Assembly (NCBI RefSeq): GCF_045277565.1
Contig: NZ_CP123584.1
Coordinates: 806,001-870,000 of the forward strand
Reading direction: 5' to 3'
Source: Aliisedimentitalea scapharcae
GTDB taxonomy: Bacteria > Pseudomonadota > Alphaproteobacteria > Rhodobacterales > Rhodobacteraceae
DNA length: 64,000 bases
The position numbers and the translations under genes are program-made. This document shows positions 8,738 to 17,207 of this stretch, piece after piece. Position 1 is the first letter of the stretch; each line of letters opens with the position of its first letter. The notes below the pieces were generated by a model. It did not search any database. It had not been told where the DNA came from and saw only the letters and a program-made list of their open reading frames with translations.

Positions 8738-10414
8738 ATGGCTGATACAACTATGGAGGAATTCGAAGCCCTCCTGCAAGAAAGCTTCGAAATGGACACA
8801 CCCGAAGAGGGTTCTGTTGTCAAAGGCAAGGTTCTCGCGATTGAAGCGGGCCAGGCCATCATCGACGTCGGCTATAAAATGGAAGGCCGCGTTGATCTGA
8901 AAGAATTCGCTAACCCCGGTGAAGCACCTGAAATCGCTGTTGGCGATGAGGTCGAAGTGTACCTGCGCGCGGCTGAAAATGCCCGCGGTGAAGCCGTCAT
9001 CTCGCGCGAGATGGCCCGCCGCGAAGAAGCATGGGACCGCCTGGAAAAAGCATATGCCGACGACCAGCGCGTCGAAGGCGCGATCTTTGGCCGTGTCAAA
9101 GGTGGCTTCACCGTCGATCTGGGTGGCGCAGTTGCGTTCCTGCCCGGCTCGCAGGTTGATGTGCGCCCCGTGCGCGATGCTGGCCCATTGATGGGTCTGA
9201 AGCAGCCGTTCCAGATCCTGAAAATGGACCGTCGCCGTGGCAACATCGTTGTATCGCGTCGTGCCATCCTGGAAGAAAGCCGCGCCGAACAGCGCGCCGA
9301 AGTCATTGGCAACCTGTCCGAAGGTCAGGCCGTCGATGGTGTGGTCAAGAACATCACCGAATACGGTGCGTTTGTTGACTTGGGCGGCGTTGATGGTCTG
9401 TTGCACGTCACCGACATGGCATGGCGCCGTGTGAACCACCCATCCGAGATCCTGGCGATCGGCGAAACCGTCAAGGTTCAGGTCATCAAGATCAACAAAG
9501 AGACCCACCGTATCTCCTTGGGCATGAAGCAGCTGCAGGAAGATCCATGGGATCTGGTTGGCGCCAAGTACCCGCTGGAATCGGTACACAAAGGTCGCGT
9601 GACCAACATCACCGATTACGGTGCATTTGTTGAGCTGGAGCCCGGCGTTGAAGGTCTGGTTCACGTGTCCGAAATGTCCTGGACCAAAAAGAACGTTCAC
9701 CCCGGCAAGATCGTTTCGACCAGCCAGGAAGTCGACGTCATGGTTCTGGAAATCGACGGTTCCAAGCGTCGCGTTTCCCTGGGCCTGAAGCAGACCATGC
9801 GCAACCCATGGGAAGTGTTTGCAGAAACACACCCCGAGGGCACTCAGGTCGAAGGCGAAGTCAAGAACATCACCGAATTCGGTCTGTTTGTTGGTCTCGA
9901 CGGCGACATCGACGGCATGGTTCACCTGTCCGACCTGTCGTGGGACGAACGTGGCGAAGACGCGATCCAGAACTACCGCAAAGGCGACATGGTCTCGGCC
10001 GTTGTCTCCGAGGTGGATGTGGACAAAGAGCGCATCTCGCTGTCGATCAAAGCCGTTGGTGGTGACAAGTTCGCCGAAGCCGTTGGTGGCGTGAAGCGTG
10101 GGTCGATCGTGACCGTGAACGTGACCGCAATCGAAGACGGTGGCATCGAAGTCGAGTATGAAGGCATGAAATCCTTCATCCGTCGTTCGGACCTGTCGCG
10201 CGATCGTGCCGAACAGCGCCCTGAGCGGTTCAGCGTTGGCGACAAGGTCGACGTGCGCGTCACCAATGTCGACGGCAAGACCCGTCGTCTGGGCCTGTCG
10301 ATCAAAGCACGGGAGATCGCCGAAGAGAAAGAAGCCGTGGAACAGTACGGTTCGTCGGACTCCGGTGCATCGCTGGGCGACATCTTGGGTGCAGCGCTGA
10401 AAACCGGCGACTGA
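8738..10414 (+). CDS. rpsA: 30S ribosomal protein S1
   Basis: Binds mRNA on the 30S subunit and helps initiation. About 558 residues, close to E. coli S1 (557). Six S1/OB repeats can be followed, for example EGQAVDGVVKNITEYGAFVD, KGRVTNITDYGAFVELE and EGEVKNITEFGLFVGLDGD. ATG 8738 (MADTTMEEFEALL) matches family N-termini; an in-frame ATG at 8711 sits upstream of AAGGAAA (8720-8726) and is less likely. Base composition is strongly codon-optimised (GGC, CGC, ATC, GAA), as expected for a highly expressed gene. A terminator follows. Confidence 0.97.
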   Translation: MADTTMEEFEALLQESFEMDTPEEGSVVKGKVLAIEAGQAIIDVGYKMEGRVDLKEFANPGEAPEIAVGDEVEVYLRAAENARGEAVISREMARREEAWDRLEKAYADDQRVEGAIFGRVKGGFTVDLGGAVAFLPGSQVDVRPVRDAGPLMGLKQPFQILKMDRRRGNIVVSRRAILEESRAEQRAEVIGNLSEGQAVDGVVKNITEYGAFVDLGGVDGLLHVTDMAWRRVNHPSEILAIGETVKVQVIKINKETHRISLGMKQLQEDPWDLVGAKYPLESVHKGRVTNITDYGAFVELEPGVEGLVHVSEMSWTKKNVHPGKIVSTSQEVDVMVLEIDGSKRRVSLGLKQTMRNPWEVFAETHPEGTQVEGEVKNITEFGLFVGLDGDIDGMVHLSDLSWDERGEDAIQNYRKGDMVSAVVSEVDVDKERISLSIKAVGGDKFAEAVGGVKRGSIVTVNVTAIEDGGIEVEYEGMKSFIRRSDLSRDRAEQRPERFSVGDKVDVRVTNVDGKTRRLGLSIKAREIAEEKEAVEQYGSSDSGASLGDILGAALKTGD

Positions 10415-10445
10415 TCCAGTCTTCTGACTCACAAGAATTCAAAGG

Positions 10446-10474
10446 CGGCCTCGCATATTTGCGGGGCCGTTTTT
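10446..10474 (+). terminator. Rho-independent terminator of rpsA
   Basis: CGGCCTCGCA and TGCGGGGCCG (10446-10455 and 10460-10469) form a GC-rich stem with a TATT loop and are followed by five T. The remaining intergenic DNA up to 10726 has no gene that I can support and should carry the ihfB promoter. Confidence 0.9.
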
Positions 10475-10726
10475 GGTTGTGCGGGGCGATGTGGATCGGG
10501 TGCCGGGAGTGAAGTGAACCGAATCAATAGGTTATTGCGCCAATCCAATTCGAGTGAGTGGGGGCGGGAAATGACGCGCAGTTGGTGACCTGGACGGCAG
10601 AAACATGCCGGAGAGGGGAAATTTGCGGGTTCTAGCGCATACTCGCTGTTTCGGGATCGTCAAATTCTTCCTATAGTTCAGAAAATGGGCGCAATGCCGC
10701 CAGGTCTCTGGGGAGGGAACACGAAA

Positions 10727-11008
10727 ATGATTCGATCCGAATTGATCCAAAAGATCGCAGACGAGAATCCGCATCTGTTTCAACGCGATGTCGAACGTAT
10801 CGTGAATACGGTCTTCGAAGAAGTGACTGATGCAATGGCCCGGGGTGATCGGGTCGAATTGCGTGGGTTCGGCGCATTTTCGGTCAAACAACGGGACGCG
10901 CGCATTGGTCGCAATCCAAGAACCGGCGAAACGGTTCATGTAGAGGAAAAGCACGTGCCGTTCTTTAAGACCGGTAAGCTGCTGCGGGACCGATTAAACG
11001 GAAAGTAG
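10727..11008 (+). CDS. ihfB: Integration host factor subunit beta
   Basis: A DNA-bending HU/IHF-family protein that pairs with IhfA. 93 residues from ATG 10727, preceded by GGGAGG. The start MIRSELIQKIA and the DNA-binding arm GRNPRTGETVHVEEKHVPFF (including the proline that intercalates) are diagnostic. An upstream in-frame ATG at 10685 would add 14 residues that match nothing in the family. It lies downstream of rpsA, the usual alphaproteobacterial and enterobacterial order, and 9 bases before the lapA-like gene. Confidence 0.96.
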   Translation: MIRSELIQKIADENPHLFQRDVERIVNTVFEEVTDAMARGDRVELRGFGAFSVKQRDARIGRNPRTGETVHVEEKHVPFFKTGKLLRDRLNGK

Positions 11009-11017
11009 AACGAAAAC

Positions 11018-11368
11018 ATGCGCTATATTCGCTATGCCTTTCTCGCCACGCTGGGAATTATTCTGATCTCGGTGTCGCTGGCCAATCGCGCCATGGTCGA
11101 GCTGAAGCTGATGCCTGATGCTGTCGCGGAATTGCTGGGTTTCAATCTCGGGATCACGCTGCCGTTGTTCGTGGTTGTTTTGGGCGGGATTGTTGTCGGG
11201 TTGATTGTTGGATTCATCTGGGAATGGTTCCGTGAACACAAACATCGCCGCGAAGCCGGGTCTCAGGCCCGTGAAGTGCGCAAGCTGTCTCGCGAAGTGA
11301 GTAAGCTCAAAAAGCAGAAGAACCAGGGCAAGGATGAAGTGCTGGCCATTCTGGACGAGGCAAGCTGA
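11018..11368 (+). CDS. LapA-domain (DUF1049) small membrane protein
   Basis: 116 residues with two hydrophobic segments (about 5-24 and 45-70, the second containing LPLFVVVLGGIVVGLIVGF) and a charged, Lys-rich cytoplasmic tail likely to be a coiled coil (REVRKLSREVSKLKKQKNQ). This is the LapA/YciS layout. In E. coli such proteins work with LapB in lipopolysaccharide assembly control; no lapB is in this window. It is co-directional with ihfB and trpF, with gaps of 9 and 5 bases. Confidence 0.85.
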   Translation: MRYIRYAFLATLGIILISVSLANRAMVELKLMPDAVAELLGFNLGITLPLFVVVLGGIVVGLIVGFIWEWFREHKHRREAGSQAREVRKLSREVSKLKKQKNQGKDEVLAILDEAS

Positions 11369-11373
11369 ACACC

Positions 11374-12021
11374 ATGTCCCAGGATGTCAGGGTCAAGATT
11401 TGCGGGCTGCGCACACAGGCCGACGTGACAGCTGCGGCACAAGCTGGCGCAGCCTATGTGGGTTTTGTGTTCTTTCCCAAATCTCCCCGACACTTGACGG
11501 TGACTGTGGCGGCAGAATTGGCTGCGGCAGTGCCCGCGGGGATCTGCAAGGTTGCCTTGACGGTGAATGCCACTGACGACGATCTGGATGCGATTGTTGC
11601 GGCTGTGCCGCTGGATATGCTGCAATTGCACGGCTCCGAGAGCCCGGATCGTGTGGCCGAGGTCAAGGCACGTTTTGGCTTGCCGGTGATGAAGGCGATT
11701 GGTGTTGCTACGGCCGAAGATCTGGGCAAAATTGACCTCTATTCTCAGGTGGCTGATCAGGTGTTGATCGATGCCAAACCGCCAAAAGGCTCTGATTTGC
11801 CAGGTGGTAACGGGCTCGCGTTTGACTGGCGGTTGCTGGCCGGGCGGAAATACTGGCAGAAACCCTGGATGCTGGCCGGTGGCCTGACCCCCGGCAATGT
11901 GGCCGAAGCGGTGCGGATGACTGGCGCGCGGCAAGTGGACGTTTCCTCCGGGGTGGAATCCGCTCCGGGTGTCAAAGACCCCGAAATGATTGCGGCTTTG
12001 GTGCGTGCGGCTCAAGCGTGA
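11374..12021 (+). CDS. trpF: Phosphoribosylanthranilate isomerase
   Basis: Third step of tryptophan synthesis from anthranilate. 215 residues, a TIM barrel. Motifs include VKICGLRTQAD with the catalytic Cys, GFVFFPKSPRH, and WMLAGGLTPGNVAEA with VDVSSGVESAPGVKD for phosphate binding. It is the last gene of the tightly packed ihfB-lapA-trpF run. trpB follows after 415 bases that hold a broken small gene; trpA lies 28 kb away. Confidence 0.97.
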   Translation: MSQDVRVKICGLRTQADVTAAAQAGAAYVGFVFFPKSPRHLTVTVAAELAAAVPAGICKVALTVNATDDDLDAIVAAVPLDMLQLHGSESPDRVAEVKARFGLPVMKAIGVATAEDLGKIDLYSQVADQVLIDAKPPKGSDLPGGNGLAFDWRLLAGRKYWQKPWMLAGGLTPGNVAEAVRMTGARQVDVSSGVESAPGVKDPEMIAALVRAAQA

Positions 12022-12064
12022 CGAGACTTTGCCCACGCGCTGATGATGCTTGGGCATCTCACGT

Positions 12065-12285
12065 GTGTTTGACTATCTGACCCCGGAAACGTGGCTCCGC
12101 CAGGTCTTCAGGCCGACCAAAGCGATGCACGGTGGAATTGTGCAACGTCAGGTGGGGGCGTGGAACGTTTGTTTGACCGACAGGTTTTCGTGCGTGCGGC
12201 GGAAGGGCCTGGATTTCAAGCTGTGGAACACAGAAGGCATTTTGTGATTTTCTGCAATAAGTGTCCCATGCGTCGTGTGCGGTAG
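12065..12285 (+). pseudogene. Frameshifted small gene between trpF and trpB
   Basis: Two frames join into one plausible protein of about 74 residues. The first begins at GTG 12065 (or TTG 12050) with FDYLTPETWLRQVF and HGGIVQRQV. The second continues from about 12153 with GVERLFDRQVFVRAAEGPGF and HFVIFCNKCPMRRVR, ending at TAG 12283-12285. The break falls in a G5 run near 12151-12157, consistent with loss of one base. Small conserved proteins of this kind occur next to trpF in Rhodobacteraceae and are sometimes misnamed as isomerases. It could be a real mutation, a sequencing error or a recoding site. Confidence 0.6.
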
Positions 12286-12312
12286 GGCCTGCGGGAACAG
12301 GGGTTTTGAAAG

Positions 12313-12378
12313 CGCTCGTGAACGTCGCTTGCGAGCGGCTTTGACGCGGTTTGCCAGGCATTTTGAAATGCCTTGGCT
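12313..12378 (+). other. Two hairpins ahead of trpB
   Basis: CGCTCG and CGAGCG (from about 12313 to 12337) can pair. Then GCCAGGCATTT pairs with AAATGCCTTGGC (12353-12377) with one bulged base. No T-tract follows. They may shape the trpB leader; no leader peptide rich in Trp codons is visible, so classical attenuation is not supported. Confidence 0.4.
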
Positions 12379-12435
12379 TGCCCTTGGCGGCTTTGCGCTC
12401 TAGGACATAAGCAAAGCCAACAGAGGGCGTGACAT

Positions 12436-13689
12436 ATGGCCGACGATCTTTTCAACAGCTTCATGAATGGTCCCGACGAACGGGGTCGCTTTGGCATTTT
12501 TGGGGGACGTTTCGTTAGCGAGACCTTGATGCCGCTGATCCTGAGCCTCGAAGAGGAGTACGACCGGGCCAAGGATGATCCGACCTTTTGGGCGGAAATG
12601 GATGATCTTTGGAAGCATTACGTCGGCCGTCCGAGCCCGCTGTATTTTGCGGAACGACTGACCGACCATCTGGGTGGTGCCAAGGTCTATATGAAGCGTG
12701 ACGAGTTGAACCACACCGGCGCGCACAAGGTCAACAACGTGTTGGGCCAGATCATTCTGGCGCGTCGCATGGGCAAGACCCGTATCATCGCGGAAACCGG
12801 AGCAGGCCAGCATGGGGTGGCCACCGCCACGGTTTGTGCCAAATTCGGTTTGAAATGTATTGTCTATATGGGTGCTCATGACGTTCGGCGGCAGGCCCCC
12901 AACGTTTTCCGAATGCGTCTTCTGGGGGCCGAAGTCATCCCGGTGACCTCTGGCCGCGGAACGCTCAAGGATGCTATGAACGACGCCCTGCGCGATTGGG
13001 TGACCAATGTGCGCGACACCTTCTACTGCATTGGTACTGTTGCTGGTCCGCACCCTTATCCTGCGATGGTTCGTGATTTTCAGTCGATCATCGGCAAGGA
13101 AGTCCGCTGGCAGCTGGCGGAACAGGAAGGCGAGGGACGTCTACCGGATACAGTGATTGCGGCCATCGGCGGTGGCTCGAACGCCATGGGGCTGTTCCAT
13201 CCGTTCCTCGATGACAAATCTGTCGGGATCATCGGTGTCGAAGCTGGCGGCAAAGGCGTGGACGAAAAAATGGAGCATTGTGCTTCGTTGACTGGCGGTC
13301 GACCGGGCGTGCTGCACGGCAATCGCACCTATCTGCTGCAGGATGAAGACGGTCAGATTCAGGAAGGCTTCTCGATCTCGGCTGGGCTCGACTATCCTGG
13401 TATCGGGCCGGAACATGCCTGGTTGCACGAAATTGGCCGCGCCGAATACGTGTCGATCACCGACAAAGAAGCGCTGGAAGCCTTTCAGGTCAGCTGTGCT
13501 CTGGAAGGGATCATTCCCGCGCTCGAACCGTCTCACGCCTTGGCGCATGTGATGAAGATCGCACCGAACCTGCCAAAGGATCACATCATCGTCATGAATA
13601 TGTGTGGGCGGGGCGACAAGGACATCTTTACCGTTGCACGGCATTTGGGTTTTGACATGTCCGACACCGAAGGCCGCGATACGGATTGA
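12436..13689 (+). CDS. trpB: Tryptophan synthase beta chain
   Basis: Condenses indole and serine to tryptophan using PLP. 417 residues. The PLP lysine is in HTGAHKVNN, the phosphate-binding glycine loop in GGGSNAMG, and ETGAGQHG and GRGDKD are conserved TrpB motifs. A terminator follows. Its alpha-chain partner trpA is encoded at 40.35-41.15 kb in the same orientation, so the two subunits are made from separate transcripts here. Confidence 0.97.
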   Translation: MADDLFNSFMNGPDERGRFGIFGGRFVSETLMPLILSLEEEYDRAKDDPTFWAEMDDLWKHYVGRPSPLYFAERLTDHLGGAKVYMKRDELNHTGAHKVNNVLGQIILARRMGKTRIIAETGAGQHGVATATVCAKFGLKCIVYMGAHDVRRQAPNVFRMRLLGAEVIPVTSGRGTLKDAMNDALRDWVTNVRDTFYCIGTVAGPHPYPAMVRDFQSIIGKEVRWQLAEQEGEGRLPDTVIAAIGGGSNAMGLFHPFLDDKSVGIIGVEAGGKGVDEKMEHCASLTGGRPGVLHGNRTYLLQDEDGQIQEGFSISAGLDYPGIGPEHAWLHEIGRAEYVSITDKEALEAFQVSCALEGIIPALEPSHALAHVMKIAPNLPKDHIIVMNMCGRGDKDIFTVARHLGFDMSDTEGRDTD

Positions 13690-13721
13690 TTTTGCACTGA
13701 CGGGTCAACCGCGACGAGTAC

Positions 13722-13759
13722 AAGGGCGGCGCCTCCGGGGGGATGCGTCGCCCTTTTTT
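13722..13759 (+). terminator. Rho-independent terminator of trpB
   Basis: AGGGCGGCGC (13723-13732) pairs with GCGTCGCCCT (13745-13754) with one mismatch and is followed by a run of T. Confidence 0.88.
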
Positions 13760-13792
13760 CGCCTGGAATGGTCGGGGCAGTGCCCCGGCGCA

Positions 13793-14167
13793 TCAAACGT
13801 CAGTGCCGTGTCGCTTCAAAACGTCTAACGGCACAATTTCAAGCGCGCGTTGGTGAGTTCCCGCCAAATGGACCCCAGGGCCGCACCCCTCATCGGCCGC
13901 TTGCAGAAAGCGAGCGGCACACAAGCACCAACGGTCTCCTGGCTTTAGTCCGGCAAAGTGAAATTCCGGGCGTGGGGTGCTGAGGTCGTTGCCGACATAT
14001 TTCGAGAATGCCAGGAATTCGGCCGTCATCACCGCACAGACGGTGTGGCTGCCCTGATCCTGTTCGCATGTGTTGCAGTGGCCGTCGCGAAAGAATCCGG
14101 TGATCGGATCAGTCGAGCAGGAGTGCAGCGGGCCTCCCAAAACGTTGATAGACGCATCTGGTTTCAT
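13793..14167 (-). CDS. DUF2237 family protein
   Basis: 124 residues. The whole chain fits the DUF2237 pattern: NVLGGPLHSCSTDPITGFFR at the start, GSHTVCAVMTAEFLAFSK in the middle, then GNDLSTPRPEFHFAGLKPGD and WCLCAARFLQA. Cys residues are conserved in the family and may bind a metal. The biochemical function is unknown. It lies 9 bases downstream of the serine hydrolase gene on the same strand, so the two probably form an operon. Confidence 0.85.
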   Translation of the reverse strand: MKPDASINVLGGPLHSCSTDPITGFFRDGHCNTCEQDQGSHTVCAVMTAEFLAFSKYVGNDLSTPRPEFHFAGLKPGDRWCLCAARFLQAADEGCGPGVHLAGTHQRALEIVPLDVLKRHGTDV

Positions 14168-14176
14168 GGGGGCAGC

Positions 14177-15340
14177 CTACAGGCTTTGGGCGATCTTGCG
14201 AAACATTTCCACGTTCTTGTCGCTTATTCCTGTGTCCCGAAACCGCCTGTCGGCACCGGTGGTCACGATCAGCACGTCATTGGCCCGGTCCACATACAAA
14301 TACTGCCCATACACACCGTGGCCCATGAATTCGCCTTGGTGAGCGCCCTTGGGGATCCACCATTGATAGCCGTAGCCAAGCTTGCCTGGTTCTGTGGGGG
14401 CGGTAGCCGTTGTTGATGCTCTGATCCAGTCGGCGGGAACAATCTGTTGCCCGTTAAATTGACCATCTTGCAGGATCATCTGCCCAAAACGGGCATAGTC
14501 CCGTGTGGTGAAGTTCAAGCCGCCCAGAACAAAGGCGACGCTTGCACCATCGGTGACGTAATAGCCATCTTGTTCCAATCCGAGCGGGGCAATGATCTTT
14601 TCTGCCAGCAGATCGGAAATGTTGCGCCCAGTGGCACCGCGGATCACCATGCTCAGCACATGGGTGTCGATCGACACATACTCCCAGACTTTGCCTGGAT
14701 CGGCAAAGCGGTCGGTAAAGCTGGCTGTGAAATCATCCAGGGTTCCGCCCAAAGCCACGACATATCCCATGCGATTGATATCCGACAGCTTGTCAAAGTA
14801 GTCTTCGTCGAATGTCACGCCGCTTGTCATGTTCAGCACATCGCGGATACTGGCACCGTCATAGGCCGACCCGACCAGTTTGGGCGCGTATTTGGTGACG
14901 GGATCCGTTATGGACGTCACGGTACCGTCGTCCAGCAGGACCCCGAACAACGCCGAAAGATAGCTTTTGGCAATGGACCAGGAAATGCGCCTGTCATCAG
15001 GGTTGGTGCCGAGGTAATAGGCCTCAAATCGCACCTCGCCGCCGTGCATCACCAGCATCGAGGTGACGCTTCTGTCTATTACCCACTGATCGACACCATC
15101 GGGCAATTCCATCTCGGCCCCCTGGAGTAGGGGAGAGACCGGCGCATTGCCGCGGGACACTGGCGTGCTGAGGAACGCGGAATCCATGTTGGAGAAGTTG
15201 TGAACAATCTTCTCCGGTGAAAACAGCGAGTTGACCGCGAGCAGGCGATTGACTTCTTCGCGTTTCCAGAACCCGACCAAGGCCGCGGCCAAAACCAACA
15301 AGACCAGGATACGCCCCAGCCATTTTCCGAATCTGCGCAT
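14177..15340 (-). CDS. Beta-lactamase-family serine hydrolase, membrane anchored
   Basis: 387 residues from ATG 15340, which has a GGGGAGGA ribosome site; an upstream in-frame start would add 17 residues before the membrane segment. An N-terminal anchor (ILVLLVLAAALVGFW) is followed by a class C beta-lactamase/penicillin-binding fold. The nucleophile motif is Ser122-Ile-Ala-Lys125, the second motif is a Tyr-Val-Ser (YVSIDTH), and a late GHGVYGQ-type segment replaces the KTG box. Likely an esterase or peptidase acting in the periplasm rather than a true beta-lactamase. The substrate is unknown. Confidence 0.8.
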   Translation of the reverse strand: MRRFGKWLGRILVLLVLAAALVGFWKREEVNRLLAVNSLFSPEKIVHNFSNMDSAFLSTPVSRGNAPVSPLLQGAEMELPDGVDQWVIDRSVTSMLVMHGGEVRFEAYYLGTNPDDRRISWSIAKSYLSALFGVLLDDGTVTSITDPVTKYAPKLVGSAYDGASIRDVLNMTSGVTFDEDYFDKLSDINRMGYVVALGGTLDDFTASFTDRFADPGKVWEYVSIDTHVLSMVIRGATGRNISDLLAEKIIAPLGLEQDGYYVTDGASVAFVLGGLNFTTRDYARFGQMILQDGQFNGQQIVPADWIRASTTATAPTEPGKLGYGYQWWIPKGAHQGEFMGHGVYGQYLYVDRANDVLIVTTGADRRFRDTGISDKNVEMFRKIAQSL

Positions 15341-15443
15341 GTGCGTTCCTCCCCGCAGGTCAAGGAAAGCGGTCTGGGCCTGACTTGGCAATCGGGACCT
15401 TGCGGCAACCGCCCTGATGCCCCCGCCTTGGGGTCACCGGGAG

Positions 15444-16181
15444 CTATCGAAATTTATCAACCAGTCGCTGCAAGGGGGATTTGGCGGATGCCGCATCTTC
15501 TTTGGCTTCGGGCCGCGGTTGTTGCTGTTGTGGCTGCTGGTGCGGGGCCGTTTGGTTCGGCTGGGGTGTTGCAGGTTTTGGGCCGGTAGACTTTTGCCCA
15601 CCTGAGGAGCGCGGCGGTGCCGTGCGCAGCGAGACGGCATTCATGAACTTGCCACCGTCGCCTTTTGCCAACGCTCCAGCCCCATCAGAAATGCCACGCA
15701 TCAGATCATCCAGCCAATCAGCATCCGCTTTGGCGAAATCGTTGAGCACGTAGCGCGCCACCTGGTCCTTGTGGCCGGGATGCCCGATTCCCAGCCGCAC
15801 CCGGCCATAGTCCGCGCCGATGTGGGCGTGGATCGACCGCAATCCGTTGTGGCCGGCGTGGCCGCCGCCTTGTTTGACGCGGGCCTTGCCCGGTGCCAGA
15901 TCCAATTCATCATGAAGGACGAAAACATCATCCGGTGTCAGTTTGTAAAACCGCATGGCTTCGCCGACCGACTGCCCGGACCTGTTCATGAAAGTCTGTG
16001 GCTTGAGCAGAAGCGTTTTCACACCTTGCAACGTTCCTTCGGTGATGAGGGCGTTGAATTTGGATTTCCAGGGACCGAACCCATGATCTGTTGCAATCTG
16101 GTCCAGCGCCATGAATCCGATGTTGTGGCGGTTCCCGCTGTATTTGGACCCTGGATTGCCCAGGCCGACAAACAATTTCAT
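15444..16181 (-). CDS. pth: Peptidyl-tRNA hydrolase with Q/P-rich C-terminal tail
   Basis: Releases peptides from peptidyl-tRNA. Starts at ATG 16181 (MKLFVGLGNPG), the canonical Pth N-terminus. The catalytic His is in NRHNIGF, and FMNRSGQSV and GHNGLRSI are conserved. The core ends near residue 190; the last 55 residues are a low-complexity tail rich in Pro, Gln and Lys with a basic end (LVDKFR), an extension seen in related alphaproteobacteria and perhaps used for RNA binding. It follows rplY, as is common, but a terminator stands between them. Confidence 0.95.
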   Translation of the reverse strand: MKLFVGLGNPGSKYSGNRHNIGFMALDQIATDHGFGPWKSKFNALITEGTLQGVKTLLLKPQTFMNRSGQSVGEAMRFYKLTPDDVFVLHDELDLAPGKARVKQGGGHAGHNGLRSIHAHIGADYGRVRLGIGHPGHKDQVARYVLNDFAKADADWLDDLMRGISDGAGALAKGDGGKFMNAVSLRTAPPRSSGGQKSTGPKPATPQPNQTAPHQQPQQQQPRPEAKEDAASAKSPLQRLVDKFR

Positions 16182-16259
16182 GGCAGAGTTCTCCGACAAA
16201 CCTATGGGACGTCTAATGCCTGTAAACAGCTCGAAATTCCAGTGACAAGGCAGATTAAC

Positions 16260-16287
16260 GAAAAACGGGACCCGACTGGGTCCCGTT
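16260..16287 (-). terminator. Rho-independent terminator of rplY
   Basis: Read on the minus strand, AACGGGACCC-AGTC-GGGTCCCGTT is a perfect 10-bp stem followed by TTTC. It comes 33 bases after the rplY stop and before pth, so pth needs readthrough or its own promoter. Confidence 0.92.
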
Positions 16288-16319
16288 CACAATCATCATG
16301 CCACAGGGGCAATGAGATC

Positions 16320-16958
16320 TTATTCTTCTGCAGCCACTTCGACTTCTGCTTCGCCTTCTTCGCTCTCTTCATCGTCAGCCGACCGCAGGCCCGACGGAGC
16401 CTGAAGGTTGCCGATGACAAAGTCACGGTCGATGGTCGGCTTGCTGCCCTGGGGCAACGTGATGGACGAGATCGTTACGGTGTCGCCGATTTCCAGACCT
16501 GTCAGATCGACGGTCAGTTTCTCGGGGATGTCGCCAGCGGTCACGACCAGCTCGACTTCGGGGCGAACAATAGTCAGAACGCCGCCCTTTTTGATGCCGG
16601 GCGCTTCTTCCTCGTTGATGAACTCAACCGGGATGAACAGGTTGATTTTCGAGGTGCGGCGCAGGCGCATCAGGTCCAGGTGGGTGGGCAGGTCTTTGAC
16701 AACGTCACGCTGAACGTCGCGGCAGATCACACGCACATCGTCGTGGCCTTCAACCTTCAGGTTGAACAGGGTCGACTTGAAACGGCCTGCTTTCAGCTTC
16801 TTCAGCAGTTCGTTGAACGGGATGTTGATTGCCAGCGGGTCAACGTCACCACCAAAAACGATACCCGGAACCATGCCGTCGCGGCGTGCCTGACGAGCGG
16901 CGCCCTTGCCTGTCCCCGTCCGTTCCAGAGCTACGAGATCAGGAATCTCTCCAGCCAT
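16320..16958 (-). CDS. rplY: 50S ribosomal protein L25/CTC form
   Basis: A 5S rRNA-binding ribosomal protein. 212 residues from ATG 16958, with GGAGAAT as ribosome site. It is the long CTC/TL5 type: an N-terminal L25 domain (RTGTGKGAARQARRDGMVPG) and a C-terminal beta domain, ending in a highly acidic tail (DDEESEEGEAEVEVAAEE). An in-frame start 12 codons upstream lacks family support. It is in the usual place upstream of pth. Confidence 0.94.
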   Translation of the reverse strand: MAGEIPDLVALERTGTGKGAARQARRDGMVPGIVFGGDVDPLAINIPFNELLKKLKAGRFKSTLFNLKVEGHDDVRVICRDVQRDVVKDLPTHLDLMRLRRTSKINLFIPVEFINEEEAPGIKKGGVLTIVRPEVELVVTAGDIPEKLTVDLTGLEIGDTVTISSITLPQGSKPTIDRDFVIGNLQAPSGLRSADDEESEEGEAEVEVAAEE

Positions 16959-17157
16959 GATAATTCTCCAAATGTTAGGGCAGGGATCCTCCAAGGCTGT
17001 ATCCCCGCGTGAAGCCGCGCATATAGACGGTTTTGCCGGGGTTGGGAAGGGGCAATCGCTGCAAATTCGGCGGCCTGTTCGTGTTCAGGTGACGCCGGGT
17101 TCGGGCCCCAGTTGAGGACTGGTTGTGCACCTCACCATTCAAGGGTGTTCCGCGCAC

Positions 17158-17191
17158 GCTTTCCCGGGGCATGAAATCCACCCGGGAAAGC
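17158..17191 (-). terminator. Perfect 11-bp hairpin after lldD
   Basis: GCTTTCCCGGG (17158-17168) and CCCGGGAAAGC (17181-17191) pair perfectly around a 12-base loop. It begins 17 bases beyond the lldD stop. There is no T-tract, so it may serve as a transcript-end stabiliser or a factor-dependent terminator. Confidence 0.6.
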
Positions 17192-17207
17192 AAGTTTACC
17201 AATCTCC

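Noticed and set aside
8672..10432. A 586-codon open frame antisense to rpsA
   Set aside because: rpsA is certain, and its biased codon use (few TTA/CTA/TCA codons) leaves the opposite strand open by chance. The antisense product has no motif or ribosome site.
15771..17012. A 413-codon plus-strand frame across pth and rplY
   Set aside because: Both minus-strand genes are unambiguous, and the frame even crosses the terminator between them.
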